Below, one piece after another: positions 7,838 through 15,299 of a stretch of DNA of 64,000 nucleotides. Source of the DNA: Kibdelosporangium aridum (GTDB lineage Bacteria; Actinomycetota; Actinomycetes; Mycobacteriales; Pseudonocardiaceae); NCBI RefSeq assembly GCF_900176515.1, contig NZ_FWXV01000001.1, positions 1 to 64,000 of the forward strand, written 5' to 3'. Made by a program: the position numbers and the translations under genes. Each line of letters opens with the position of its first letter. Position 1 is the stretch's first letter. Below the pieces are notes generated by a model, which worked only from the letters and a program-made list of their open reading frames with translations, did not search any database and had not been told where the DNA came from.

Positions 7838-9786
7838 CGCTGGTACTTCTGCCAATTCTCGACTAGGTCCCTGTTCGGACTTTTTGTGGTCAGGATGCCG
7901 ATCGTCCGGCGATCTTGCGAGAACCACATCAACGCGCGATGGGTGGCGCTCCATTGAAAGACATGTAACCCATCGGGAGGAGACGCTTCACTTTTGACGG
8001 CGTTCTGTGCACGAGGCGCTGATCGATAGCGAGCGACGGCGTCGTTGTAGTCGCGAACCCGGACCGTGTATTCGCCGAACATGACGGTGAAAACGTCCTC
8101 GCCTGCGTCACAAGAGAAGGTCACGTTCGCCGGTAGCGCCTGTGCAGGTGCCGCCGCGGGGAAGGTGCCGTCGACTGTGGCGTCCTTGTTGTTTGTTGTG
8201 CACGACTTCCACGTCGGGTACTGGTCCCACCCACTCACGTAGCTTGCGAGCTGGGGTGTCCCGGCCACCTTGCTCGGCAGTCTTGGCTCGTTGGCCGAGC
8301 TTGTGGCGCCGGGGTTTGACGGGGTGGTCGGGTTGGACGTCTCGTTCAGGACGATCGGGATGGTGATGGCCGCGGCCGCCGCGGTGATTGTCGCTGCGCC
8401 AACAAGTCTCCATCTGCGCCGGGACCACCAGATGGACTCGCCTCGGGCATCTTCCACTGAACCGGCACGAGGTTTCGCGCGGAGGACCTTCGCGATCCGG
8501 TCGTCGAGATCGCTGGCGCCGAGCAGGTCTTGGTAATCAGCGGCGTACCCACGTAACGCCGCAGCGGCGGCCGAAGCCGCGTCGCCGGTAAGGGACGTCA
8601 GCCAGCTCCGCACGTCGTCTTCGGGCCGGTTGAGTCGTAACACGCTTTCCGCGGCTTCCCGAAGAACATCCCACTCCGCGAGGGACTCGGCGATCCGGGC
8701 GACTGTGAGCAACCAGATCCCGGTCGAGTCCTCATCAGGTAGCGCTCGCACGGCCTGCAACACCTGTTGTGCGCTGGCGGGGTCGGTCATCAGCGCGGTC
8801 CGGAGTTGCTCTTCGTCGAGCGGCAGGAGGACTTGGTTGAAGAAGTCGCGGTCCGGGCCCACGTCCGCAGCCAGGCCTAACAGCGCGCCTGCCGTATTCG
8901 GGTCGGCCAGCAGGCGCTTCGCGCGGTCGATGGGGGACTCTGTCGGCGCGTCCAGCTCTGCTGCGACGAGGGTGAGCAGTGCTTCGGCATCGGCCGGGCG
9001 ACGGTGCTCGTTGTTTCCAAACGCCGTTGCGTCCTGCACGATCCGGCGCCATGGTCCTGGCTCGGGGAGCAGCGGGATGTTCGCCTGTGGCCACTGGCCA
9101 GTGAGAGCCCAGCCGATGATCTGGCCGATGCTGTAGACGTCGGCCTGCGGCCCGATCTCGTGCGCGTTGACCGACATCTCAGGCGCCGCGAAGCCGAGTG
9201 TGCCGAACTGGGTGCCCGCCGCCGTGCGGCGTGGATCGCTTGTCTGCCCACGTGGCCGCCTGCCCAGTCCCCAGTCGGCGACCGTCCACCGTCCATCCAG
9301 CAGCAGGATGTTGTCCGGTTTGAGATCCCGATGCACCCAGCCCAAGCGGTGTGGTTCTCGCAAGGCGAGACACACCGCGGTGACCAGCTCTCGTAACCTG
9401 TCCGGATCGGCCAGCTCGTCGGCCTGCGTGCTCGCGGTCGCCTCGGCCAACGGCATGACGAACCACGAATTCTGTGTGTCGGCATCCAGAACAGGCATGA
9501 CATGCGGGTGGCTGCCGAACTTGCGGGACGCCTCGATCTCTCGGCGCATCCGTGCCACGGCCGACCTGTTGTCCGCGACCAGCTTCTTGAACGCCACAGG
9601 CACTTGCGTGGACTTGTGCAGAGCGCGGAAGACCACGGCCTGACCGCCGCGTGCCATCGGGGTCCGGTCGAGCTTGTAATCCTTGCGCTGCCCGCGTGCA
9701 GCGTGCCTCACCTGCTCGTACGGTGGGTCGTCGTGCGGAAGCCGCTCCGGTGCATCGGAGTCCGAAGCGGACGAGTCCACGGCCAT
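7834..9786 (-). CDS. membrane Ser/Thr protein kinase
   Basis: A 650-residue Hanks-type kinase with one transmembrane segment. The kinase domain spans about residues 40-300. It has a degenerate glycine loop (ARGGQAVVF), the ATP-binding lysine in VAFKK, a Glu in REIEAS, the catalytic loop HRDLKPDN at 152-159, and DWG instead of DFG at 171-173. A helical juxtamembrane region and a hydrophobic segment near residues 460-480 follow. The last 170 residues are Ser/Thr/Pro-rich and then a small extracellular domain with two or more cysteines. It is probably a surface sensor. The catalytic Asp residues are present, so activity is expected. Confidence 0.9.
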   Translation of the reverse strand: MAVDSSASDSDAPERLPHDDPPYEQVRHAARGQRKDYKLDRTPMARGGQAVVFRALHKSTQVPVAFKKLVADNRSAVARMRREIEASRKFGSHPHVMPVLDADTQNSWFVMPLAEATASTQADELADPDRLRELVTAVCLALREPHRLGWVHRDLKPDNILLLDGRWTVADWGLGRRPRGQTSDPRRTAAGTQFGTLGFAAPEMSVNAHEIGPQADVYSIGQIIGWALTGQWPQANIPLLPEPGPWRRIVQDATAFGNNEHRRPADAEALLTLVAAELDAPTESPIDRAKRLLADPNTAGALLGLAADVGPDRDFFNQVLLPLDEEQLRTALMTDPASAQQVLQAVRALPDEDSTGIWLLTVARIAESLAEWDVLREAAESVLRLNRPEDDVRSWLTSLTGDAASAAAAALRGYAADYQDLLGASDLDDRIAKVLRAKPRAGSVEDARGESIWWSRRRWRLVGAATITAAAAAITIPIVLNETSNPTTPSNPGATSSANEPRLPSKVAGTPQLASYVSGWDQYPTWKSCTTNNKDATVDGTFPAAAPAQALPANVTFSCDAGEDVFTVMFGEYTVRVRDYNDAVARYRSAPRAQNAVKSEASPPDGLHVFQWSATHRALMWFSQDRRTIGILTTKSPNRDLVENWQKYQR

Positions 9787-9803
9787 CGCCGCAAGATGGT
9801 ACT

Positions 9804-11096
9804 TCAGCGGAACCCGGCGTCGATGCGGTCGCCCCTGAGGTCGAAGAAGTGCAGCAGTTCGCGCCGCACACCGATGTTGAGGGTGTCCCCGGCGGAGACC
9901 TGGACGTTCGGTGGGAGGCGCATGACCAGGCCGGATGAGCGTTTCTGATGCCTGCCCGCGGTCGCGGGCAACGTGGAGTCCGGTTGGTCCTGCGGTTCGG
10001 CGGGTTGTGTGCCGGTGATCCGCTTCCAGACGCCGCGCATCGTCGTGACTGGCCGGTGGCGGAAATGCTTCGGTTTCGTCGCCGGTGGCGGAGCCAGGTC
10101 GATCTCGATCCCGGCGGCGCCGATGTCGACGAACGCGAGGGATTCGTGGCCGTGGTGTTCCAGGTAGCGAACCCGGCCCCGGATCGTGCAGTCGGGCAGC
10201 GGCTCGGCGAGCGACACCAGCGCCTCCGCGCGCACCCCGACAATGACACGCTCACCGTGGTAGTGCGCCAGCTGCCGGGCCCTAGGGTCCTGCCAGGGCA
10301 AGGCGATCGTCTGCTCGCCGATGCGCAGTGAGACGTGACTGTCCACTGTGTTCCACACCCATGCTTCGAACAGATTTATCCTTGGTGTGCCGAGGAACGC
10401 GGCGACGAAGATGGTGGCAGGCTTGTCGTAGACCCGTCCGGGCGTGCCGATGTCCTCGATGGACCCGCCGCGCATCACCGCGATCCGGTCGGCGAGCGTC
10501 AGCGCTTCAGTCTGGTCATGCGTGACGTACACAGTGGTGATTCCCGACGACCGCACCGTCGAGGAGATCTCCGCCCGCAGCTCCGAACGCAACCCACTGT
10601 CCAGATTGGACAAAGGTTCGTCGAGGAGAAGGATCCGCGGGTCACGGACCAGCGCGCGCCCCATCGCAATCCGCTGCCGCTGGCCACCGGACATCTGCTT
10701 GGGCCAGCGCTCAAGCAGTTCCTGCACACCGAGAGCCGTCGCGGACTCCACGACGAGTTCGTGCCGCTCCTCGGGGGGAAGCCCGGAAACGCGCAAGGGG
10801 AAACCGATGTTGTCGGCCGCCGTCATGTGCGGGTACAGCGCGAAGCTCTGGAACACCATCGCGACTTGGCGCTGCTGCGGCGTGAAGTCCGTGGCGTCCT
10901 CATCGTCCAGGTAGAGCGTGCCCGCTGTGGGCTCCTCCAGCCCGGCGATGATTCGCAGCAGCGTCGACTTGCCGCAGCCAGACGGCCCGACGAGCACCAT
11001 CAGCTCACCGTCGGCCACATCGAGATCGACCTGGTCGAGCGCGATGCTGCCGCCCGGAAAGACCTTCCTGACGCCCCGTAGTCCGATCGTGGCCAC
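9804..11096 (-). CDS. ABC transporter ATP-binding protein, MalK/UgpC/MsiK type
   Basis: A 430-residue ATPase that would power sugar-type import. Walker A GPSGCGKST is at about residues 38-46. The Q-loop lies in VFQSFALYPH, the signature is MSGGQRQR, and Walker B is RILLLDEP. A switch His is in YVTHDQTEA. After residue 240 comes the TOBE/OB regulatory domain of MalK-like proteins, here with an insertion of about 60 residues rich in Pro and Arg. No permease or binding protein is adjacent, so it may serve several importers, as MsiK does. It lies 17 bases downstream of the kinase start region. Confidence 0.9.
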   Translation of the reverse strand: MATIGLRGVRKVFPGGSIALDQVDLDVADGELMVLVGPSGCGKSTLLRIIAGLEEPTAGTLYLDDEDATDFTPQQRQVAMVFQSFALYPHMTAADNIGFPLRVSGLPPEERHELVVESATALGVQELLERWPKQMSGGQRQRIAMGRALVRDPRILLLDEPLSNLDSGLRSELRAEISSTVRSSGITTVYVTHDQTEALTLADRIAVMRGGSIEDIGTPGRVYDKPATIFVAAFLGTPRINLFEAWVWNTVDSHVSLRIGEQTIALPWQDPRARQLAHYHGERVIVGVRAEALVSLAEPLPDCTIRGRVRYLEHHGHESLAFVDIGAAGIEIDLAPPPATKPKHFRHRPVTTMRGVWKRITGTQPAEPQDQPDSTLPATAGRHQKRSSGLVMRLPPNVQVSAGDTLNIGVRRELLHFFDLRGDRIDAGFR

Positions 11097-11122
11097 CGCA
11101 GCCTCCCGTCCCGTGCGGTATG

Positions 11123-11142
11123 CGCGAATCGTCGCGAATCGT
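11123..11142. repeat. two tandem 10-base repeats
   Basis: CGCGAATCGT occurs twice in a row, 27 bases upstream of the ABC ATPase start. It may be a regulator-binding site or a small duplication. Nothing more can be said from the sequence. Confidence 0.4.
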
Positions 11143-11164
11143 CACTGTTTCGGCCCGCCATCAG

Positions 11165-11183
11165 GTTCGGCAATAGCCCGAAC
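11165..11183. terminator. hairpin after ubiX
   Basis: GTTCGG and CCGAAC flank a 7-base loop in the 126-base gap between the UbiX-like gene and the ABC ATPase. It is a weak candidate terminator for the catabolic operon, with no U tract. Confidence 0.4.
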
Positions 11184-11222
11184 GTGCTAAGCACAGGCAG
11201 TACACGGTCGGATACGGCTGCG

Positions 11223-11858
11223 TCACTCGGCGTGGGCGACCATCCTGGCGGCGCCGAGGGTGCCGGTCCAGCGCCGGTACAGGTCGTGCTCGACATCGCA
11301 GAGATCCAGTACTCGGCCGGCCATGAAGTCGACTAATTGGTCGATGTCCGTCGCGCCCGCGTAGAACGCCGGGCTGGCGGGCATGATGATCGCGCCCTCC
11401 AGCGCCAGCGTCCGCAAGTTGTCCAAAGTGGATAGGCGCAACGGGGTCTCGCGCAACACGATCACGAGCCGCCGACGTTCCTTCAACGTCACGTCGGCCG
11501 CACGCTGCAGCAAGTCCTTGCTCGTGCCCGCGGCGATTCCGGCGACGGAGGCCGTGGTCGCGGGCACGATGATCATACCTTTGGTGCGGTACGAACCACT
11601 GGCGGGACCAGCGGCGATGTCCCCGGCGGACCAATACCGCACGCGGCTGACGTCACGGCTCACCCATGAACCAACGTCCTGCTGCCAATGCTTGTCGCGT
11701 ACGCCTCGTCCGGTCTCGTCGATCAGAGTCAGCCGCGCGGCCTGGCTGATGACCAGGTCGACGTCCTCGCCCGCGTCGATCAGGCCACGCAACACGGCCG
11801 CCGCATAGGGCGTGCCGCTGGCACCGGTGACGCCCACTAACCAGGGCTTACGGTCCAT
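11223..11858 (-). CDS. ubiX: UbiX-like flavin prenyltransferase
   Basis: A 211-residue flavoprotein that would make prenylated FMN, the cofactor of UbiD decarboxylases. The N-terminal FMN-binding TGASGTPYA, the central PATTASVAGIAAG segment and the RETPLRL plus MPASPAFYAG motifs are all in family positions. The length is normal. The ATG at 11858 has a GGAGG site six bases upstream. A TTG at 11864 is less likely. The gene overlaps the IclR gene by 11 bases and is the last gene of an eight-gene operon that also contains the UbiD partner. Confidence 0.93.
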   Translation of the reverse strand: MDRKPWLVGVTGASGTPYAAAVLRGLIDAGEDVDLVISQAARLTLIDETGRGVRDKHWQQDVGSWVSRDVSRVRYWSAGDIAAGPASGSYRTKGMIIVPATTASVAGIAAGTSKDLLQRAADVTLKERRRLVIVLRETPLRLSTLDNLRTLALEGAIIMPASPAFYAGATDIDQLVDFMAGRVLDLCDVEHDLYRRWTGTLGAARMVAHAE

Positions 11859-12633
11859 CCTCAACCTCCGGTGGTTTCATGCCGCCGGTGCGGGCGGTGA
11901 TCCTGTCGGCGCACGCGCTGACCAACGCGCCGATCCGCTGCACGTTGTCCTCGTGCAGCTCGGTGAAGAACGCGAGCGAGCACACCACCCGGGTGACCTG
12001 GCCACGACGGTCGAACACGGGCGCGGCCACTCCGCTCTGCGCCATGTCGTACTGCTGCAGACTGGTGCTGAAGCCGCGTTTGCGCGTCAGCGCCAGCTGC
12101 TCGTGCAGCGAGTCCAGGTCGGTCACGGTGTGTGGCGTGAACTGCTTGAGGCCGAACCGGGCGACCAGGTCGTCGACCTCAGCCCTTGGCCGCCACGCGT
12201 GAAACGCCTGCATCAGCGCGGGAGCGGAGAACGTGAAGTCCTCGCCGACCCCCACGGTCACCCGCACCCCGACTTGCCGCTCGGCCTTGGCTGTGACCAC
12301 GTAGCCGCTTGAGCCGTCCGCTTCGGCCAGGAAGACGATGAACCCGATCCGCCTGGCCAGCTCATCGATCTCCTGCTGGGCGACGGTGGCCGCCATGCTG
12401 TCGGTCACGCCGGTCAGGGTGAGCAGTTTGGGCCCGAGCATCCAGCCGGAGCGCTCCCCGGTGGACGTCACCCAGCCGGCCCGCTGCAGCGTGGCCAGGA
12501 TGTTGTAGCACGTGCTGCGGTTCAGCCCGAGGTCGTTGACCAGGTCCCTTGGCGCCACCGGGTGCGGCCACTCGGCCGCGAGCCGCTCCAGGATCCGGAC
12601 CGACGACGCGACCGCCGGAACGTCACTCGCCAC
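11848..12633 (-). CDS. IclR family transcriptional regulator
   Basis: A 261-residue regulator. An N-terminal winged HTH (residues about 8-65) contains LVNDLGLNRSTCYNILATL. A GAF-like effector domain follows, ending with the typical SGVAAPVFDRRGQVTRVV region. IclR proteins often control aromatic catabolism in response to a pathway acid. Its place between ubiX and the UbiD gene makes it the likely regulator of this operon and perhaps of the divergent transport operon. The start is GTG, and it overlaps ubiX. Confidence 0.92.
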   Translation of the reverse strand: MASDVPAVASSVRILERLAAEWPHPVAPRDLVNDLGLNRSTCYNILATLQRAGWVTSTGERSGWMLGPKLLTLTGVTDSMAATVAQQEIDELARRIGFIVFLAEADGSSGYVVTAKAERQVGVRVTVGVGEDFTFSAPALMQAFHAWRPRAEVDDLVARFGLKQFTPHTVTDLDSLHEQLALTRKRGFSTSLQQYDMAQSGVAAPVFDRRGQVTRVVCSLAFFTELHEDNVQRIGALVSACADRITARTGGMKPPEVEDGP

Positions 12634-12654
12634 GCGAGTCCCCCTTAATCATGA

Positions 12655-14097
12655 TCAGGGCGCGAACACCTCGGCCCACCGGTGCAGTACCGACTGTAAG
12701 TATTCGGGATCGCCAGTGGACACGGCCGGGAAGTCGGCCTTGCGCTCGAACGGGCGTGTCGCGTCGACGACCGCCCTGCTGTTGTACGGCGGCGCGCCCT
12801 CGACCAGCATCGGGTCGAGCTTGCTGCCCCACGTGCCCGGGATGATGTCGATGTCCTTGACCGGGTCACACCGCGTGCTCATCGCCCAGACCACTTCACC
12901 GAGGTCCGCCGGGTCGACGTCGGCGTCGACCACGACCACGAACCGGTTCATGTACGCCGCGGCGGGCAGCTGCGCGGTCAGATGCCCGACTTGTTTGGCT
13001 TGTCCGGCGTACCGGTTCTCGACGGACACGGCTATGAACAGCCTGCCGCCGCCGGACTCGTGCGCCCATGCGCCCCTGATCCCGGCCACGCCCGCGCCGA
13101 CCAGCGCGTCCTCGATCATCGCCGACTTCATCACGGTCCGCATGTACGAGTAGTCATGCGGTGGTTTCCCCGGTGGCGCGCCCAGCTGGATCGGGTCGTC
13201 ACGGTGGTACATCCGCACGATCTCCAACGCGGGTGCCGGACGGCGTTTGCCGGAGTAGTACCCGGTCCACTCGCCGAACGGGCCCTCGTTGCGCACGTGG
13301 TCCCGCCGCAGCCAGCCTTCGATCGCGACCTCGCTGCCCGCCGGGATCGGCAGGCCGGTGTGCTCGCCGATCAGCACAGGCACCGGTTCGCCGATGATCG
13401 CCCCGGCGTAGTCCAGCTCCGAGATCCTCGCAGGCACCTCGGTTCCGCCGGTGATCAGGAGGATCGGGTCGTGTCCGAACGAGACCACGACCGGGGCCTT
13501 GCCGTGCAGCTCGAACCAGCGCTGGATGTGTTGCGCGCCATGCTTTCCGGGCACCGCGTTGATGGTCGCCGACCGGCCTTCGTCCTGGACTTCCATCCGG
13601 TAGCAGCCGCCGTTGACGATGCCGTCCTCCGGGTCGCGCGTGACCACGAAACAGCCTGTGCCGATGTAGCGGCCGCCGTCGCCCGTATGCCAACGGGGGA
13701 CAGGCAACGACAGGAGGTTCACATCGGGTCCGTCGATCACGTTCTCCAGCAACGGCGAGTCTGTGACTGTCTCAGCGGGATAGTCAGCGGCAGCCGCAGC
13801 CCACTGGGAAGGCTTGCCCCGCAACGCGGCGACCAAACCCACGTCGTCGAGGTCGTCACCCAGTCGTAGCGTGTGGCCTAGCCGGCGCGGCGAGCCGGTG
13901 CTTCCGGTCAGCACACGCTTCCCGCTGTCGTACCCGGTGATGTCGTCGAACAGCAACGCGACAGGGTTGGGTTGCCGGTAGCTCAGCTCGGCGATCGCAC
14001 CGAGTTCGACGTCCCAGTCCGCGCCTTTGACATGCCGCAACTCCCCGAAACTCTCGACCTTCGCCAGCCACGACCGCAGGCTCAGCACCGGTTCCAC
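12655..14097 (-). CDS. UbiD family decarboxylase
   Basis: A 480-residue prenyl-FMN-dependent (de)carboxylase. Residues NGGCYRMEVQ in the first half and EGWLRRDHVRNEGPFGEWTGYY in the middle are the conserved UbiD segments. They carry the Arg and two Glu residues that act with the cofactor. The C-terminal GTWGSKLDPM motif is also present. The length fits the family. The reaction would be reversible non-oxidative decarboxylation of an aromatic, heteroaromatic or unsaturated acid. The start is GTG, three bases after the hydrolase stop. The substrate is not identifiable from the sequence. Confidence 0.93.
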   Translation of the reverse strand: MEPVLSLRSWLAKVESFGELRHVKGADWDVELGAIAELSYRQPNPVALLFDDITGYDSGKRVLTGSTGSPRRLGHTLRLGDDLDDVGLVAALRGKPSQWAAAAADYPAETVTDSPLLENVIDGPDVNLLSLPVPRWHTGDGGRYIGTGCFVVTRDPEDGIVNGGCYRMEVQDEGRSATINAVPGKHGAQHIQRWFELHGKAPVVVSFGHDPILLITGGTEVPARISELDYAGAIIGEPVPVLIGEHTGLPIPAGSEVAIEGWLRRDHVRNEGPFGEWTGYYSGKRRPAPALEIVRMYHRDDPIQLGAPPGKPPHDYSYMRTVMKSAMIEDALVGAGVAGIRGAWAHESGGGRLFIAVSVENRYAGQAKQVGHLTAQLPAAAYMNRFVVVVDADVDPADLGEVVWAMSTRCDPVKDIDIIPGTWGSKLDPMLVEGAPPYNSRAVVDATRPFERKADFPAVSTGDPEYLQSVLHRWAEVFAP

Positions 14098-14100
14098 GCG

Positions 14101-14841
14101 TCAGCCCTCCTTGCCGAGCAGGTAGTCGGCCGCCATCGGCAGCGCTTCGGGCTTCTCGAACAGGCTGAAGTGCCGGGCGCCGGCGAGCGTCACGAGCCGG
14201 GCGCCGGTGATGCCGTCCGCCAAGGCTTGAGCCATGGCCGGCGGGGTGGCTTGGTCGTCTTCGCCGACGACGACCAAGGTGGGGCACGAGATCGCGCCGA
14301 GTTCGTCCGTGGCGTCGAAATCGCCGAGCGCCCGGCAAGCCTGGGCATGCGCGGCGGAATCGGTCTGGACGAACAACTCCACGACCCGTTCCACCTCAGC
14401 GGGGTTGTCGAAGCCAGCAGAGAACCAGCGGTCGACCTGGAACTCGACCTGCTGCCTGCGTGGTTTGCCGACAGCGGCCTGAGCGCGTTTCTCCCACTGT
14501 TGTTTGCGATCCGGGCCGTAGCTCGCGGTTGTGTCCGCGAGGACCAGTCGCTGCACGAGCTCCGGGTGGCTGATGGCGAGTGCGATCGCGACACAGCCAC
14601 CCATCGACATGCCCAGGACCGAGACCGGCCCGATCTTTTCCACCGCACGAGCCACGTCGTCGGCAAGGTCCTGGATCGAGAACGGCGATCCATCCCAAGT
14701 GGACTTTCCGTGTCCGCGTGCGTCAGGCGCGAGGACACGGGCGTGCGGTGTGAGCAGATCGATCAACGGCCGCCACAGTTCACCCGACTGCGCAAGCGAA
14801 TGAAGCAGGACGATCGGCTGGCCGGAACCCTCGTCGATCAT
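14101..14841 (-). CDS. alpha/beta hydrolase, enol-lactonase-like
   Basis: A 246-residue alpha/beta hydrolase. The nucleophile elbow is GMSMGG, the acid is in VVVGEDD, and the His is in AGARHFSLFE, so the Ser-Asp-His triad is complete. The sequence resembles 3-oxoadipate enol-lactonase and related ring-cleavage hydrolases. It probably opens a lactone, ester or ring-fission product made by the neighbouring enzymes. The ATG overlaps the iron-sulfur subunit stop by four bases, which shows translational coupling. Confidence 0.85.
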   Translation of the reverse strand: MIDEGSGQPIVLLHSLAQSGELWRPLIDLLTPHARVLAPDARGHGKSTWDGSPFSIQDLADDVARAVEKIGPVSVLGMSMGGCVAIALAISHPELVQRLVLADTTASYGPDRKQQWEKRAQAAVGKPRRQQVEFQVDRWFSAGFDNPAEVERVVELFVQTDSAAHAQACRALGDFDATDELGAISCPTLVVVGEDDQATPPAMAQALADGITGARLVTLAGARHFSLFEKPEALPMAADYLLGKEG

Positions 14842-15299
14842 TCTCCCACCTTCCGGTCCGCCGCGGTGGCCACGGCTTTGCGGATCTCCGGATACGTCCC
14901 GCACCGGCAGATGTTGCCCTCCAGGTGGTCGGTGATCTGCTCCTCGGTCGGCTTGGGGTTCTCCCTGAGCAACTCGTGTGACATCAGCACGAAACCCGGG
15001 ATGCAGTATCCACATTGGGCGGCGTCGCAGTCGACGAACGCGTTCACCACGTGGTCGTTCTCGCCAAGCCCTTCCACGGTGGTGATTTCCGCGCCTTCGT
15101 ACCGCAATGCCAACGCCAGGCAGCTGGACACGCTCATCCCGTCGGCCAGGACCGTGCACGCGCCGCAAGCGCCGACACCGCAGCCTTCCCGGACGCTGAA
15201 GCAGCCCACCTGCTCACGCAGCGCGTCCAGCAGCAGCGTCGAGTCGTCCACTGTGACCCGGTGCGGGGTTCCGTTGACTGTCAAGGTGATCTGCTTCAT
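14838..15299 (-). CDS. molybdenum hydroxylase, [2Fe-2S] subunit (CoxS-type)
   Basis: A 153-residue electron-transfer subunit with two [2Fe-2S] clusters. The plant-ferredoxin-like cluster uses CGVGACGACTVL and a later SSC. The second uses CGYCIPG and NICRCGTY. It would pass electrons from the molybdopterin subunit to the FAD subunit. The start ATG overlaps the large-subunit stop by four bases, and its own stop overlaps the hydrolase start by four. There is no Tat signal, so the enzyme is cytoplasmic, unlike the second set at 30-33 kb. Confidence 0.95.
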   Translation of the reverse strand: MKQITLTVNGTPHRVTVDDSTLLLDALREQVGCFSVREGCGVGACGACTVLADGMSVSSCLALALRYEGAEITTVEGLGENDHVVNAFVDCDAAQCGYCIPGFVLMSHELLRENPKPTEEQITDHLEGNICRCGTYPEIRKAVATAADRKVGE

